A stretch of 64,000 bases of DNA. Source: Pararhodobacter aggregans. GTDB lineage: Bacteria; Pseudomonadota; Alphaproteobacteria; Rhodobacterales; Rhodobacteraceae. The notes under the pieces were generated by a model that was given only the letters and a program-made list of their open reading frames with translations, did not search any database and was not told the DNA's origin. The position numbers and the translations under genes are program-made. Location: positions 186,001 through 250,000 of the forward strand of contig NZ_QDDR01000004.1 of NCBI RefSeq assembly GCF_003075525.1, in the 5' to 3' direction. Of the stretch, positions 8,441 through 17,424 are shown piece by piece (the stretch's first letter is position 1; each line of letters opens with the position of its first letter).

Positions 8441-9451
8441 TCAGCCGAAGGGGTCGATCAGCACCTTGCACTGGGTCGTCCGCTGCCGCAGCGCCTCGAA
8501 GGCTGCCGGCGCCGTGTCGAGGCCGACCACATCAGACACCAGATGCTGCGGCGCGAAGCGGCCCGTGTCCAGCGCGTCGATCGAGGTGCGGAATTCGTGC
8601 ATGTCGAAGAACACCGACATGAGGATTGTCACCTCTTTCGAGATCGCGCGGAAGCTGTCCAGCCGGTCGGTCCCGGTGCAGAGCCCCAGCACGCAGACAA
8701 TCCCGCGCGGGCGCACGAGGTCGATGCACTGGTCGATCAGCCCGACCTTGCCCACGCATTCGAACACGATGTCGGGCGCTTCGCCGCAGGCCTCGGCCAC
8801 GCGCTGCGCCATATCCGGCCCCGATTGCACGAAGGCTGTCGCGCCCAGACTGCCGGCGCGGTCCTCCTGATGGCGGTGCAGGTCGGCGGCGACGACCGAC
8901 TGCGCCCCGAGCCTGCGCGCCCAATAGACCACGGCGAGGCCGATGGCCCCTGCCCCCACCACCAGCACCCGGTCGCCGGGCTTCATGCCGGACCGCATCA
9001 CCCCGTGCAGCGCCACCGCCAGCGGTTCCGCCAGCGCGCCATCGGCCAGCGACACGTCGACCGGCATCTTGCGCAACTGGTGATGCGCGAGCGCGGTGAA
9101 CTCGCCATAACCGCCGCCGATCAGGGTCATGCCGTTCTCGCACCACGCCGGTTGCCCCGCGCGGCAGGCGGCGCAATGGCCGCAGCCCCGGATCGGCGCG
9201 GCCGCGACCAGATCGCCGGGCCTCAGCGTCGTGACAGCGCGCCCGACCTCCAGCACCTCGCCCGCGAATTCGTGGCCGATGACCTCGCCGCCCTGCAGGC
9301 CGAAGGTCTGATCCTCGGTCATGTGCAGGTCGCTGCCGCAGATTCCGCAGCGGCAGATCTTCAGCACCACCTCATCGGCGCCGCAGGTGGGATCGGCCAC
9401 CTCGGCCTTGCGCAGCGGCTGCCCGAAGGCGTCGAACACCAGCGCCTTCAT
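8441..9451 (-). CDS. Zinc-containing alcohol dehydrogenase (MDR family)
   Basis: NAD(P)-dependent medium-chain dehydrogenase of 336 residues, cytoplasmic. Catalytic zinc ligands are visible as C38 (CGICGSD) and H60-E61 (GHE). Four structural zinc cysteines lie at 90, 93, 96 and 104. The Rossmann motif is GAGAIG at 166-171. The ATG at 9451 overlaps the livM stop by four bases, so it is the last gene of the Liv-type operon that begins at 15516. Similar enzymes oxidise sorbitol, threonine or aromatic alcohols; the exact substrate is not readable. It probably acts on the compound imported by the adjacent transporter. Confidence 0.88.
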   Translation of the reverse strand: MKALVFDAFGQPLRKAEVADPTCGADEVVLKICRCGICGSDLHMTEDQTFGLQGGEVIGHEFAGEVLEVGRAVTTLRPGDLVAAAPIRGCGHCAACRAGQPAWCENGMTLIGGGYGEFTALAHHQLRKMPVDVSLADGALAEPLAVALHGVMRSGMKPGDRVLVVGAGAIGLAVVYWARRLGAQSVVAADLHRHQEDRAGSLGATAFVQSGPDMAQRVAEACGEAPDIVFECVGKVGLIDQCIDLVRPRGIVCVLGLCTGTDRLDSFRAISKEVTILMSVFFDMHEFRTSIDALDTGRFAPQHLVSDVVGLDTAPAAFEALRQRTTQCKVLIDPFG

Positions 9452-10452
9452 GCCTTGTCTCCGTCCAGCCGGATCAGTCGGCGCCTTGTGGGGAACCACG
9501 GCGCCTCGACCCATTTCGACCACAGGCCCCAGATCCCGCCCCGGAAGTACAGCGCGCAGACGAGGGTCAAGAGGCCCAGCACGATCAGGTAGCTGGCGCC
9601 GTATTCGCCGAACCAGCGGTCCGCGAAGAAATAGATCACCGCACCGATGATGACGCCTTCAAGGCTGCCGATGCCGCCGACCATGACGATGAAGATCGCA
9701 AGGTTCGCCCAGTTCGCGTCGAAGGCGGACGGCGGGGTGATCCTGAGTTGCGCCATGAAATAGACCGCGCCCGCGAAACCCGTGCCGACCGCCGTGGCGA
9801 TGAAGATCAACAGCCGCAGCCGCCCCACATCGACGCCCTGACTGGCCGCCGCGACAGGGTTGTCGCGCATCGCCGTCAGCGCGATGCCATAACGCGAGCG
9901 CAGCAGCAGGTAGCTGCCGCCCAGCGTGACCAGCAACAGCGCCGCCGCCAGCAGGGACGAGGCCACGGCGCGCTCATGCGCCGAGAATTGCGTCATCACC
10001 CGCAGGCTCATGCCCGCGCCGCCGTTCAGCATCGGCATGTTGGTAGCAACAAGGCGCAGCGCCTCGGCCACGACCCAGGTGCCGATGGCGAAATAGGCCC
10101 CTTCCAGCCGGTGCAGCAGGCCGTAGATCGGCACCGCCAGGATCGCCGGCGCCAACAGGCTGAGGAACACGGCGAGGAACGGGTTCACGCCGAAGGTTTG
10201 GGCGAGGACGAACATCGCATAGGCGGCAACGCCGACAAAGGCCTGCTGCCCGACCGAAACGACCCCGCCGTAACCCGCCAGCATGTTCCACATCTGCGCC
10301 ACGGCGATATAGCAGGCGAGCGTCACCACGTCGCGGATCAGACCTTGCGAGGCCCACCACGGCATGGCGCAGATCCCCACAAGCGCGGCGGTGAACAGGA
10401 CCAGCGCAACCCGGCCCGAGAGGGTCATGCGCGCGACACGATACTTGGACAT
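9448..10452 (-). CDS. livM: Branched-chain amino acid-type ABC transporter permease LivM, cluster 1
   Basis: Inner-membrane permease of 334 residues with about nine hydrophobic segments. It has the LivM hallmarks: VSVGQQAFVGVAAYAMF early, YFAIGTWVVAEALRL mid-protein, the cytoplasmic coupling region GIALTAMRDNPVAAASQGVDV, and GGIGSLEGVIIGAVI near the C-terminus. GAGGGGG precedes the ATG at 10452. It forms the membrane channel with LivH and is driven by LivG/LivF. In this family the substrate is set by the binding protein and is often an aromatic acid or amide rather than an amino acid. Confidence 0.93.
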   Translation of the reverse strand: MSKYRVARMTLSGRVALVLFTAALVGICAMPWWASQGLIRDVVTLACYIAVAQMWNMLAGYGGVVSVGQQAFVGVAAYAMFVLAQTFGVNPFLAVFLSLLAPAILAVPIYGLLHRLEGAYFAIGTWVVAEALRLVATNMPMLNGGAGMSLRVMTQFSAHERAVASSLLAAALLLVTLGGSYLLLRSRYGIALTAMRDNPVAAASQGVDVGRLRLLIFIATAVGTGFAGAVYFMAQLRITPPSAFDANWANLAIFIVMVGGIGSLEGVIIGAVIYFFADRWFGEYGASYLIVLGLLTLVCALYFRGGIWGLWSKWVEAPWFPTRRRLIRLDGDKA

Positions 10453-10461
10453 GGGGCCCCC

Positions 10462-11322
10462 TCAGGCTCTGCGCTGGAAGATGCCTTGCGGGCGGATCGC
10501 CAGCACGGCCAGAAAGACGAGGTGCCCGGCAAGGATGCCGAAGCCCGGAGAGATGCGGAAACCGATGGCCTGACTGATGCCGAGGATCATCGCCCCAGCG
10601 AAAGCGCCCCAGATCGAACCCAGACCGCCGATGATCACCGCCTCGAAGGCAAAGATCAGCTGGAACGGGCCATCCGCCGGGGCCACGGTCGAGCGCATGG
10701 CCTGAAAGGTCGCGGCAAAGCCCAGGATGCCGACGGCGATCGCGGTCGCGGCGGCATAGACGTTGCGCGGGTTTACCCCCACCATCGCCGCCGCCTCGAC
10801 ATCCGCCGAGGCCGCGCGCAGCGACCGGCCGAAGCGGGTGCGGCGCATGGTCAGATCAAGGCCCCCGGTCAGCAGCGTGGCGCAGATCAGCACGATCAGC
10901 GGCAGCACGCCCACAAAGATCGGCCCCAGCGAGATCGAGGCCTGCTGGATCCCGCCGCCCGACAGCGACCGTGTGTCGGCCGACCAGATCACCAGCATCG
11001 CGTTCTGCAGCGCGATGGACAGCCCGAAGGTGGCGATCAGCGAGGGCAGCGGGTCGTTGCCCACCACCCGGTTCAAGAGCGCACGCTGCAACAGCCAGCC
11101 AAGCGCCGCGCCGATGGGCACCAGCGTCGCCAGCACCGCCCACGGCCCCAGCCCGGCGACATTGGCCAGCGAGATGCCGATCAGCGCCAGCAACACGACC
11201 AGATCGCCGTGGGTGACGTTGACGATCTTCATCACGCCGAACATCAGCGCCATGCCGAGGGCGTATTGCGCATAAAGGCCGCCCAGAAGGACGCCTTGGA
11301 CGATGCCGTCAATCCAGTGCAT
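10462..11322 (-). CDS. livH: Branched-chain amino acid-type ABC transporter permease LivH, cluster 1
   Basis: Inner-membrane permease of 286 residues. It begins with [36 protein letters not shown], the conserved N-terminus of LivH proteins, and contains the coupling loop RRTRFGRSLRAASADVEAA and EAVIIGGLGSIWGAFAGA. The start at 11322 is preferred over one 36 bases upstream because homologues start at this MHWIDG position. It overlaps the end of livF by 14 bases, consistent with tight co-translation. Confidence 0.92.
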   Translation of the reverse strand: MHWIDGIVQGVLLGGLYAQYALGMALMFGVMKIVNVTHGDLVVLLALIGISLANVAGLGPWAVLATLVPIGAALGWLLQRALLNRVVGNDPLPSLIATFGLSIALQNAMLVIWSADTRSLSGGGIQQASISLGPIFVGVLPLIVLICATLLTGGLDLTMRRTRFGRSLRAASADVEAAAMVGVNPRNVYAAATAIAVGILGFAATFQAMRSTVAPADGPFQLIFAFEAVIIGGLGSIWGAFAGAMILGISQAIGFRISPGFGILAGHLVFLAVLAIRPQGIFQRRA

Positions 11323-12034
11323 GGCTGGCTCCGAAATAGGCGGCCGAGATCGCGTCACGGCTGATCTCGCCGGAGGTGCCGTGCAGGGTCACGCGCCCTT
11401 CCAGCAGACAATAAAGACGATGCGAGGCACGCTGCGCGAGGCCGACATCCTGTTCGACCAGCACCAGCGCCGTGCCGTTCGCGGTGATTTCCGGCAGGGC
11501 GGCATAGATCTCGCGCACCACCTTGGGCGCAAGGCCGAGGCTGATCTCGTCGCACAGCAGGATGCGCGGCTGGGCCAGAAGCCCTCGGCCGATGGAGACC
11601 ATCTGCTGCTGGCCGCCCGACAGGTTCTCGACCGGCGTGCGGGCCTTTTCCCGCAGGATCGGGAACAGGGCAAAGACCCGCTCCAGTGTCCAGGGCTCGG
11701 CCACGGGCTTTGCGGCGTGTTCGCTGGCGACGCGCAGGTTCTCCTCGACACTCATCCCGGTGAAGAGGCGACGGCCCTCGGGCACGATGGCCAGCCCCTC
11801 GCGCACCATGCGATGCGGGGCGCGGCCGCCGACCGGCTGGCCGTCGAGGCGGATCATCTCGGGCGCGACGGGCAGAAGTCCCATGATCGCGCGCAACAGG
11901 GTGGATTTTCCGGCGCCGTTCGCGCCGATCAGCGCAACGGTCTCGCCGGAGTTCACGGTCAGGTCGATGCCGTGCAGGGCGCGCATGTCGCCGTAGCCGG
12001 CGATCAGGCCGTGGGTGGACAGAAGGGGCGTCAT
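11309..12034 (-). CDS. livF: ABC transporter ATPase LivF, cluster 1
   Basis: Cytoplasmic ATPase subunit, 241 residues. Walker A is GANGAGKS at 37-44; the signature [16 protein letters not shown] and Walker [14 protein letters not shown] follow. The C-terminus has the short LivF tail. It overlaps livG by four bases. It pairs with LivG to power LivH/LivM. Confidence 0.94.
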   Translation of the reverse strand: MTPLLSTHGLIAGYGDMRALHGIDLTVNSGETVALIGANGAGKSTLLRAIMGLLPVAPEMIRLDGQPVGGRAPHRMVREGLAIVPEGRRLFTGMSVEENLRVASEHAAKPVAEPWTLERVFALFPILREKARTPVENLSGGQQQMVSIGRGLLAQPRILLCDEISLGLAPKVVREIYAALPEITANGTALVLVEQDVGLAQRASHRLYCLLEGRVTLHGTSGEISRDAISAAYFGASHALD

Positions 12035-12768
12035 GCCTCGACTCCCATATAGACGCGCTTCACGTCCGGGTCTTCGATCACGGCGGCGGGCAGGCCCTCG
12101 GCGATCTTCTCACCGAAGTTCAGCACCATCAGCCGGTCGGCCACCGCGAAAAGGGCGTGCAGGACGTGCTCGATCCAGACAATCGTGGTTCCGCCGTCAC
12201 GGATGCGGCGGATCAGGGCGACGAGCGCCTTGCCCTCGTCATCCGTCAGGCCGCCGGCGATCTCGTCCAGCAGCAGCAGGTCCGGCTTCGAGGCCAGCGC
12301 CCGCGCCAGTTCCAGCCGCTTGCGATCCAGAAGCGTGAGCGAGCCTGCCTCGGTATTGGCGCGCGGCGACAGCTCGCAATCCTCGAGGATCCGCGCGCAA
12401 TGGTCATAGGCCTGCGCCTCGGTCATGCCGCCGCCGAAGGTCGCGGCGACGAGCAGGTTCTCGAAGGTGGTCATGCCGGCATAGGGGCGCGGGATCTGGT
12501 AAGTGCGCCCGATCCCGGCCCGCGCGCGGCGGAACGGGGGGCCGGCCAGAGGCCGGCCCCGGAAACGGATCTCTCCCGCATGGTCGCGGATGTCGCCGCT
12601 GACAAGGTTGAACAGCGTGGTCTTGCCTGCCCCGTTGGGGCCCAGGATGCCCAGAACCTCGCCCTGCCGGACCTCGAAATCGAGATCATGCAGAACCCGG
12701 ACCGCCCCGAAGGACTTGCCCAGCCCGCGCGCCACCAGCAGCGGCGCGCTGTCTCCGTTTCGTTCCAT
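12031..12768 (-). CDS. livG: ABC transporter ATPase LivG, cluster 1
   Basis: Cytoplasmic ATPase subunit, 245 residues. Walker A is GPNGAGKT at 43-50. The LivG-type signature is the variant [15 protein letters not shown] rather than LSGGQ, followed by Walker [12 protein letters not shown] and the switch histidine in [11 protein letters not shown]. It lies 12 bases after the binding protein gene. Confidence 0.94.
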   Translation of the reverse strand: MERNGDSAPLLVARGLGKSFGAVRVLHDLDFEVRQGEVLGILGPNGAGKTTLFNLVSGDIRDHAGEIRFRGRPLAGPPFRRARAGIGRTYQIPRPYAGMTTFENLLVAATFGGGMTEAQAYDHCARILEDCELSPRANTEAGSLTLLDRKRLELARALASKPDLLLLDEIAGGLTDDEGKALVALIRRIRDGGTTIVWIEHVLHALFAVADRLMVLNFGEKIAEGLPAAVIEDPDVKRVYMGVEA

Positions 12769-12780
12769 CGTCCTATGACC

Positions 12781-14070
12781 TCAGACCGACCAGGGCAGCG
12801 GCACCATCGCCTGTTCCGGTTCGAACAGGGGATTGACGGTGTTGTCCACGATCTTCAGCTCGAAGGGCCAGCGCTCGCCGCGCACCCACTGACCGCCGAA
12901 GATCGGCGTGGTGGAGACGTTCGGATGCGGCCCGGACCCGAAATCGACCGGCCCGATCAGCGTCTGCATCGAGGTCGCGCGCAGCGCGTCGCGGTTGGCC
13001 TCGCGGTCCATGGGGTTGGTCGAGCGTTTCAGCGCGTCGATGGCGACTTCCCAGATCGCGTGACTGTAGCCCAGGGGCTGCGTCCATTGACGCCCGGTCT
13101 CGGCCTCCCAGGCATCGGCGACTGCGCGGCTGGTCTGGCCGGTGATCGACGACTGGAACGGGAAGGCGGGCGTCCACCAGACCTCGGACGACATGCCGAC
13201 GCCCAGATCCCCCAGCGCCTCGATCCCCGAGGGGAAGAGCAGCGCGGCGGCGACGGTGATCGCCTTGGGATGGAAGCCCTGCTGCGCGCATTGGTTCACG
13301 AAGGTGGTCAGGTCGTCCACATAGGTGATACCGCCGACGATATCCGCCTCGAAATTCTTGAAGGACGAGATGATCGACGAGAAATCGTTGGTGCGCGGCT
13401 GGAAGAAGCCCGGCATGTTGGTCTGGAACCCGGCTGCCTGCGTGGGCGAGGGCAGGCCGTAATCGGTGTTGCCCCAGGTCTCGCCATCGGCGTTCTGCGG
13501 GAACAGCAGGCCGACATTGCGGTTCGTCTCGAGGCTGTTCCAGAGGCCCACGAAGGTGTTGAGCGCCTCGTCCAGACCCCAGAAGAAGTGGTAGGTCCAC
13601 TCGAAGGGCTGCTCGCCGCCGCCGCGCGGAAAGACGATGGCCTGCCACGGCGCCGCGGTCGACAGGCAGGGCACGCCATAGAGTTCCGCCTGATCCGCCG
13701 CCGGGTTGATGATGTCGGTGGTCGACGCGGGCAGCAGCATGTGCACCTCGTCGTTCAGGATCAGGTTCGCTGCGACCTCGGCGGCACGGTTCGGGTCGGA
13801 CTGGCCGTCACGCACCAGGATCTCCAGATCGTAGGTGCCCGCCGCCGTCTCGATACGCCCGCCGAGCGCCTCGCGGATGCGGTCCACGGTGAAGCCGTCG
13901 GTCTCGCCGAACAGCGCCAGCGGTCCGGTGGCCGGGGTGATGAAGCCCACTTTGATGGTGCCCGCGCTCTGGGCGCGAACGATGGACGGGGCCGACAGGG
14001 CCGCGACGCTGGCCCCCATCCCCTGCAACACGGTCCGCCGCGACGGCGTCCAGTTCATCGACTTGCTCAT
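12781..14070 (-). CDS. Periplasmic ligand-binding protein of the cluster 1 Liv-type transporter
   Basis: Leu/Ile/Val-type (Peripla_BP_6) binding protein, 429 residues. The N-terminus carries a twin-arginine-like motif SRRTVLQG at 10-17, a hydrophobic stretch and a likely cleavage near residue 33 (VRAQSA), so export may be through Tat. The mature protein starts IKVGFITPATGPLALFGE, the usual first strand. GGGAGG precedes the ATG. It is a paralogue of the proteins at 44274 and 46246: all share NRA-EVA-LIL-DEV and a PWQ segment near residue 150. These differ enough from classical LivJ to suggest a non-amino-acid ligand. Confidence 0.9.
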   Translation of the reverse strand: MSKSMNWTPSRRTVLQGMGASVAALSAPSIVRAQSAGTIKVGFITPATGPLALFGETDGFTVDRIREALGGRIETAAGTYDLEILVRDGQSDPNRAAEVAANLILNDEVHMLLPASTTDIINPAADQAELYGVPCLSTAAPWQAIVFPRGGGEQPFEWTYHFFWGLDEALNTFVGLWNSLETNRNVGLLFPQNADGETWGNTDYGLPSPTQAAGFQTNMPGFFQPRTNDFSSIISSFKNFEADIVGGITYVDDLTTFVNQCAQQGFHPKAITVAAALLFPSGIEALGDLGVGMSSEVWWTPAFPFQSSITGQTSRAVADAWEAETGRQWTQPLGYSHAIWEVAIDALKRSTNPMDREANRDALRATSMQTLIGPVDFGSGPHPNVSTTPIFGGQWVRGERWPFELKIVDNTVNPLFEPEQAMVPLPWSV

Positions 14071-14146
14071 TCCATTTCCTCCCTGGGAAAAAGCTGATCT
14101 GTGGTAGGCGCGGCGCCTCCTCGGTCCCCGCGCGGTGCAGTCGGGA

Positions 14147-14965
14147 TCACCCCCTGAGCGAGGATCCCCCGTCGATGGTCATCTGCGCCCCGGTCACATA
14201 GGCCGAGGCCGGCGAGGCGAGGTACAGCGCCAGGCCCTTGATCTCGTCTGGATCCGCGATCCGCCCGAGCAGCGATTGCGCCTCGAAGGCCGCGCGGTCG
14301 GCGGGGTTCTTCAGCCGTCCGCCGCCGATGTTGGTCGCAAAGGGCCCCGGCGAAATGCAGTTCACCAGAATCCCGAAGGCGCCCAGTTCCATCGCCGCAT
14401 TCCGCACCAGGTGATCGACCCCGGCCTTGGCGGGCATGTAGGGGGTGCCGACGAAGCTCTCGTTCACCCGCGCCGCGACGGACGAGGTGACGATGATCCG
14501 CCCGCCGCCCGTGGCCTTCATGTGCCGCGCCGCGTGGCGGATGGTCAGGAACACCGCCGTCAGGTTCACCGCGATCACGCGGTCCCAGTGATCCTCGGGC
14601 ATGGCGTCGATCTGGCCACGGGGGTCGCGCGCGCCCTCGGGCGTCAGGAAGCCCGGACCGGCGTCAACGCCCGCATTGGCAAAGACAACGTCGATGCGGC
14701 CGTGTGCGTCCGCCACCGCATCGAAAGCCTCGGCCAGCGCCTTGCGGTCGCTGACATCCAGCCTGCGTGCCCAGACGGTGCCGGGCCAGCCCTGCGCGGC
14801 GATCTCGGCCACGGTGCGGTCCAGCCCCGGCTGGTCGAGGTCCAGCACGCAGACCCGCGCGCCCCTCTCGACCATGATTTCGGCATAGGCCCGTCCGATC
14901 CCCGAGGCCCCGCCGGTCACGATCACCGACTTGCCCGCCACGTCGAACATCGTCTCCAGGGACAT
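14147..14965 (-). CDS. Short-chain dehydrogenase/reductase, cluster 1
   Basis: NAD(P)-dependent SDR of 272 residues, cytoplasmic. The cofactor motif TGGASGIG is at 17-24, NAG at 97-99, and the catalytic S161/S162, Y176 and K180 (YMPAK) are all in place. The C-terminal IDGGSSLRG ending is typical. The ATG at 14965 follows GGGAGGAGAA. It lies between the cupin gene and the binding protein gene of the same leftward operon. It probably interconverts a hydroxyl and a ketone of the imported substrate. Confidence 0.9.
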   Translation of the reverse strand: MSLETMFDVAGKSVIVTGGASGIGRAYAEIMVERGARVCVLDLDQPGLDRTVAEIAAQGWPGTVWARRLDVSDRKALAEAFDAVADAHGRIDVVFANAGVDAGPGFLTPEGARDPRGQIDAMPEDHWDRVIAVNLTAVFLTIRHAARHMKATGGGRIIVTSSVAARVNESFVGTPYMPAKAGVDHLVRNAAMELGAFGILVNCISPGPFATNIGGGRLKNPADRAAFEAQSLLGRIADPDEIKGLALYLASPASAYVTGAQMTIDGGSSLRG

Positions 14966-15000
14966 GCGCGTTCTCCTCCCCGCATCCATCCGAGCCGGGC

Positions 15001-15516
15001 TCAGATGAACATGTCCTTGTTGATGGCGATGCCGTTGGCCTCGCAGTAGCTGACGTAATGGTCGATGAACCAGAAGACATCGGCGGTGAAATCGTACTTG
15101 CCGTTGTCGTCGAAGAACTCGATTGCCCCGTTGAGCCAGAACAGCGCCTTCATGCCGTTCGGATCGTCGGAATAGAGCGTGTGCGCGGTGCCCGGCAGCT
15201 CGTAGACGAAATCGCCGGGACGGGCGACCCAGTCGTATTCGTAATAGCCCCACGACCCCTCGAGCGTGACCGCCGAGACGACGCCGCGATGCTTGTGCGT
15301 GCCGATCCGCCCGCCGCCCTTCACCCACAGGATGTTTGCGGCCGTGTTGGTGCGCACGTCGAAAGCCAGGTGCTTGATCGCCGCCTGATCGCCGAAGGGC
15401 ACCCAGGGGTTATTCGCGTCGTCGCCGGGAATGAAAGCGCCTTCCTTGCCGAAGCGACGAATCATCGCCTCATGCGGTTCGGGCGGCAGGGCGGTGATGA
15501 ATTCGGGTTTGGGCAT
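15001..15516 (-). CDS. Cupin, 2,4'-dihydroxyacetophenone dioxygenase-like
   Basis: Single-domain cupin of 171 residues, first gene of the cluster 1 operon. Cupin motif 1 has H74 and H76 (THKH) after a glycine-rich turn; motif 2 supplies H112 (PGTAHTLYSDD). The overall sequence resembles the family of 2,4'-dihydroxyacetophenone dioxygenases, non-haem Fe(II) enzymes that cleave an aryl-ketone C-C bond. Whether this protein does that reaction is not shown. GAGGAGG precedes the ATG. The neighbouring SDR, alcohol dehydrogenase and XylR-like aromatic sensor fit an aromatic-ketone substrate. Confidence 0.75.
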   Translation of the reverse strand: MPKPEFITALPPEPHEAMIRRFGKEGAFIPGDDANNPWVPFGDQAAIKHLAFDVRTNTAANILWVKGGGRIGTHKHRGVVSAVTLEGSWGYYEYDWVARPGDFVYELPGTAHTLYSDDPNGMKALFWLNGAIEFFDDNGKYDFTADVFWFIDHYVSYCEANGIAINKDMFI

Positions 15517-15766
15517 CTGGTCCTCCTCTGACCTTGCCGATGGGATGCCTTTATCCGACAGGTCGCCCCCGGAATCGGTCAAACGGAAAAAGCGTGGCCT
15601 CGCATCCGATTTCAGCATCGCTGCGCGCAAAGGCTTGCCAGAAAGGCAGAAATTGATCCGGAAAGGGGGGCGAGGCCGCGCCGGGGGCCCGTCCACGCCC
15701 CGGCTTTCTGCACTGCCGCGTTATCATTTGGTGACATAGGAATAACGATATGATGAAGTGCGCCCC
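15517..15766. promoter_or_regulatory. Divergent promoter region between the cupin operon and the XylR-like regulator
   Basis: 250 bases separating two oppositely directed units. It is AT-richer close to the regulator (15721-15760). No convincing sigma-54 or sigma-70 promoter was found on the operon side; a TGGC-TTGC pair near 15650 has the wrong spacing. Confidence 0.3.
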
Positions 15767-17371
15767 ATGAAGACCGATAGCGCCCAGAACGATCTGTTGA
15801 CCCGCGGCGGGCGTCCGACACTGCGCGACCTGCTCGACCTGCTGGAATTCAACCCGGCCAAGGGCACGATTCTGCTCAATGGCGAGCGGATGCTGCTGAC
15901 CCGGGCAAGCCTCGGCGCGGACATCCGCGACCAGCTGATCCGCCGCTATTCCGAGCACGAGGCGATGGTGCTGATGCTGCGGCTGGGCTTCCGCGCCGGG
16001 CGCGAGGACGCCGAGTTCATCCGCAAGTCCTGGCCCACGCTCGACCCCGGCGATGCCTTCACCGCCGGCACGCGGCTGCACATGGTCACGGGAACGGTGA
16101 AGGTCGAAACCCTGTCCAACGATTTCGACTTCGACAACGACCGCTTTTCCGGCGATTTCCTCTGGCACGATTCGGTCGAGGCCTCGGCCTATCACCGCTC
16201 GCACGGGCGGGCGACGAAGCCTGTGTGCTGGATGCAGACGGGCTATGCCGCGGGCTATGCCAGCGTCTTTTTCCGCAAGCTGGTGATCTACAAGGAGACC
16301 AGCTGCTCGGCCATGGGCCACAAATCCTGCCGCGTGGTCGGCAAGACCGTGGACGGCTGGGGCCGCGACGATCCTTTCGTGCGCATGTTCCTGGACGAGG
16401 TGCTGGGCAACACCAGCGAGCCCTCGCTTGCCCCGACGCGCGTGCTGCGCCCCACTGTGCCCGAGGATCTGGACGCGCTGATCGTCGCCCCGGTGCGCGA
16501 CCGGCTGGAGATCCTCGCGCGGTCCGGCGCGCCGGCCCTCATCACCGGGCCATCGGGCGCCGGGCTGCGGTCCGCGGCGCGCTGGCTCCACCGGCAGCGC
16601 GCGGCCGAGACCGGCTTCATCATCACCCATGCCCAGGCGGCCGAGCTGGGCGACCGGCTGGCCAGCCTGCGGCAGACCCACGGGCTGCGGCGCAGCACCA
16701 CGCCGCTGCTGGCGATCTCCGCCATCGAGACGTTGCCTGCCGACCGTCAATGGATGCTGCTGGATCTGCTGACGGCCGAGAAGGGCCGCCCGCCGCAGGT
16801 GGTCGCCCTGGCCGGGTGCAGCCCCGAGGCGTTGTTTTCCTTGCCGGATTTCCTGCCGGAATTGGCCCATGCGCTGAATGTGCTGCCGATCCCGATGCCC
16901 GCGCTGGCGCAGCGACGCGCCGACATTCCGGCCATCGCCCGCGGGTTGCTGCCGGCCATGGCCTCGGCCGAGGGCGCCGTAAGCCAGGTGTTGAGCGACG
17001 ATGCGCTGGCCCGGCTGGCGCAGATCGACTTGCCTGGCAACATCCCGCAGTTGCGGACTCTGATCCGGCGTGCCGCGCTGCTGGCGGCGACGCCCGGGAT
17101 CATCCGGGCCGAGGACCTGGCAGCCGCGGAAGCCGTCGCCGCGCCCATCGGCACAGCCGTTGCCGGAACCGATCCCTGGAGCCGTGTTGCCGATGAGTTC
17201 CGCGCCGGCACGATCACCCTCGACAGCCTCAACGCGACGCTGCTTCGCGGTGCCCTGAGTGACGCAGGCGGCAATATCGCCGCGGCCGCGCGCCTTCTTG
17301 GCCTCACGCGGCCGCAGATGGCCTACCGCCTCGCCCAGATCGGCGGCGGGGCGACGGAGACGCGCGACTGA
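15767..17371 (+). CDS. XylR/DmpR-like regulator with V4R sensor and degenerate AAA+ domain
   Basis: Regulator of about 534 residues. Residues 15-200 match the XylR_N plus V4R aromatic-sensing module, including the ESC-like SCSAMGHKSC metal/ligand cysteines near 178-188. Residues 230-465 resemble a sigma-54 activator AAA+ domain, but Walker A reads GPSGAGLRS (catalytic Lys replaced by Leu), the Walker B acidic pair is lost (AISAIE), and no GAFTGA loop is present. The arginine-finger region QRRADIP is kept. A Fis-type helix-turn-helix ends the protein. It likely works without remodelling sigma-54. The ATG at 15767 is chosen; a GTG nine bases upstream is equally possible. Confidence 0.82.
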   Translation: MKTDSAQNDLLTRGGRPTLRDLLDLLEFNPAKGTILLNGERMLLTRASLGADIRDQLIRRYSEHEAMVLMLRLGFRAGREDAEFIRKSWPTLDPGDAFTAGTRLHMVTGTVKVETLSNDFDFDNDRFSGDFLWHDSVEASAYHRSHGRATKPVCWMQTGYAAGYASVFFRKLVIYKETSCSAMGHKSCRVVGKTVDGWGRDDPFVRMFLDEVLGNTSEPSLAPTRVLRPTVPEDLDALIVAPVRDRLEILARSGAPALITGPSGAGLRSAARWLHRQRAAETGFIITHAQAAELGDRLASLRQTHGLRRSTTPLLAISAIETLPADRQWMLLDLLTAEKGRPPQVVALAGCSPEALFSLPDFLPELAHALNVLPIPMPALAQRRADIPAIARGLLPAMASAEGAVSQVLSDDALARLAQIDLPGNIPQLRTLIRRAALLAATPGIIRAEDLAAAEAVAAPIGTAVAGTDPWSRVADEFRAGTITLDSLNATLLRGALSDAGGNIAAAARLLGLTRPQMAYRLAQIGGGATETRD

Positions 17372-17406
17372 AGCGCCGAAGCCAGCCGCGCAAGATCGGG
17401 CGCTTC
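17370..17406. terminator. Possible bidirectional stem between convergent genes
   Basis: GAAGCGCC (17370) pairs with GGCGCTTC (ending 17406) in the gap between the convergent XylR-like regulator and the amiR-like gene. The stem overlaps the upstream stop codon and has no T tract on either strand, so termination activity is doubtful. Confidence 0.3.
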
Positions 17407-17424
17407 ACTCAGCCGGCCGGGGCG

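Noticed and set aside
15640-15670. TGGCAAGCCTTTGC (leftward) as a sigma-54 promoter for the cupin operon.
   Set aside because: The GG and GC elements are nine bases apart instead of ten, and the facing regulator has lost the GAFTGA loop.
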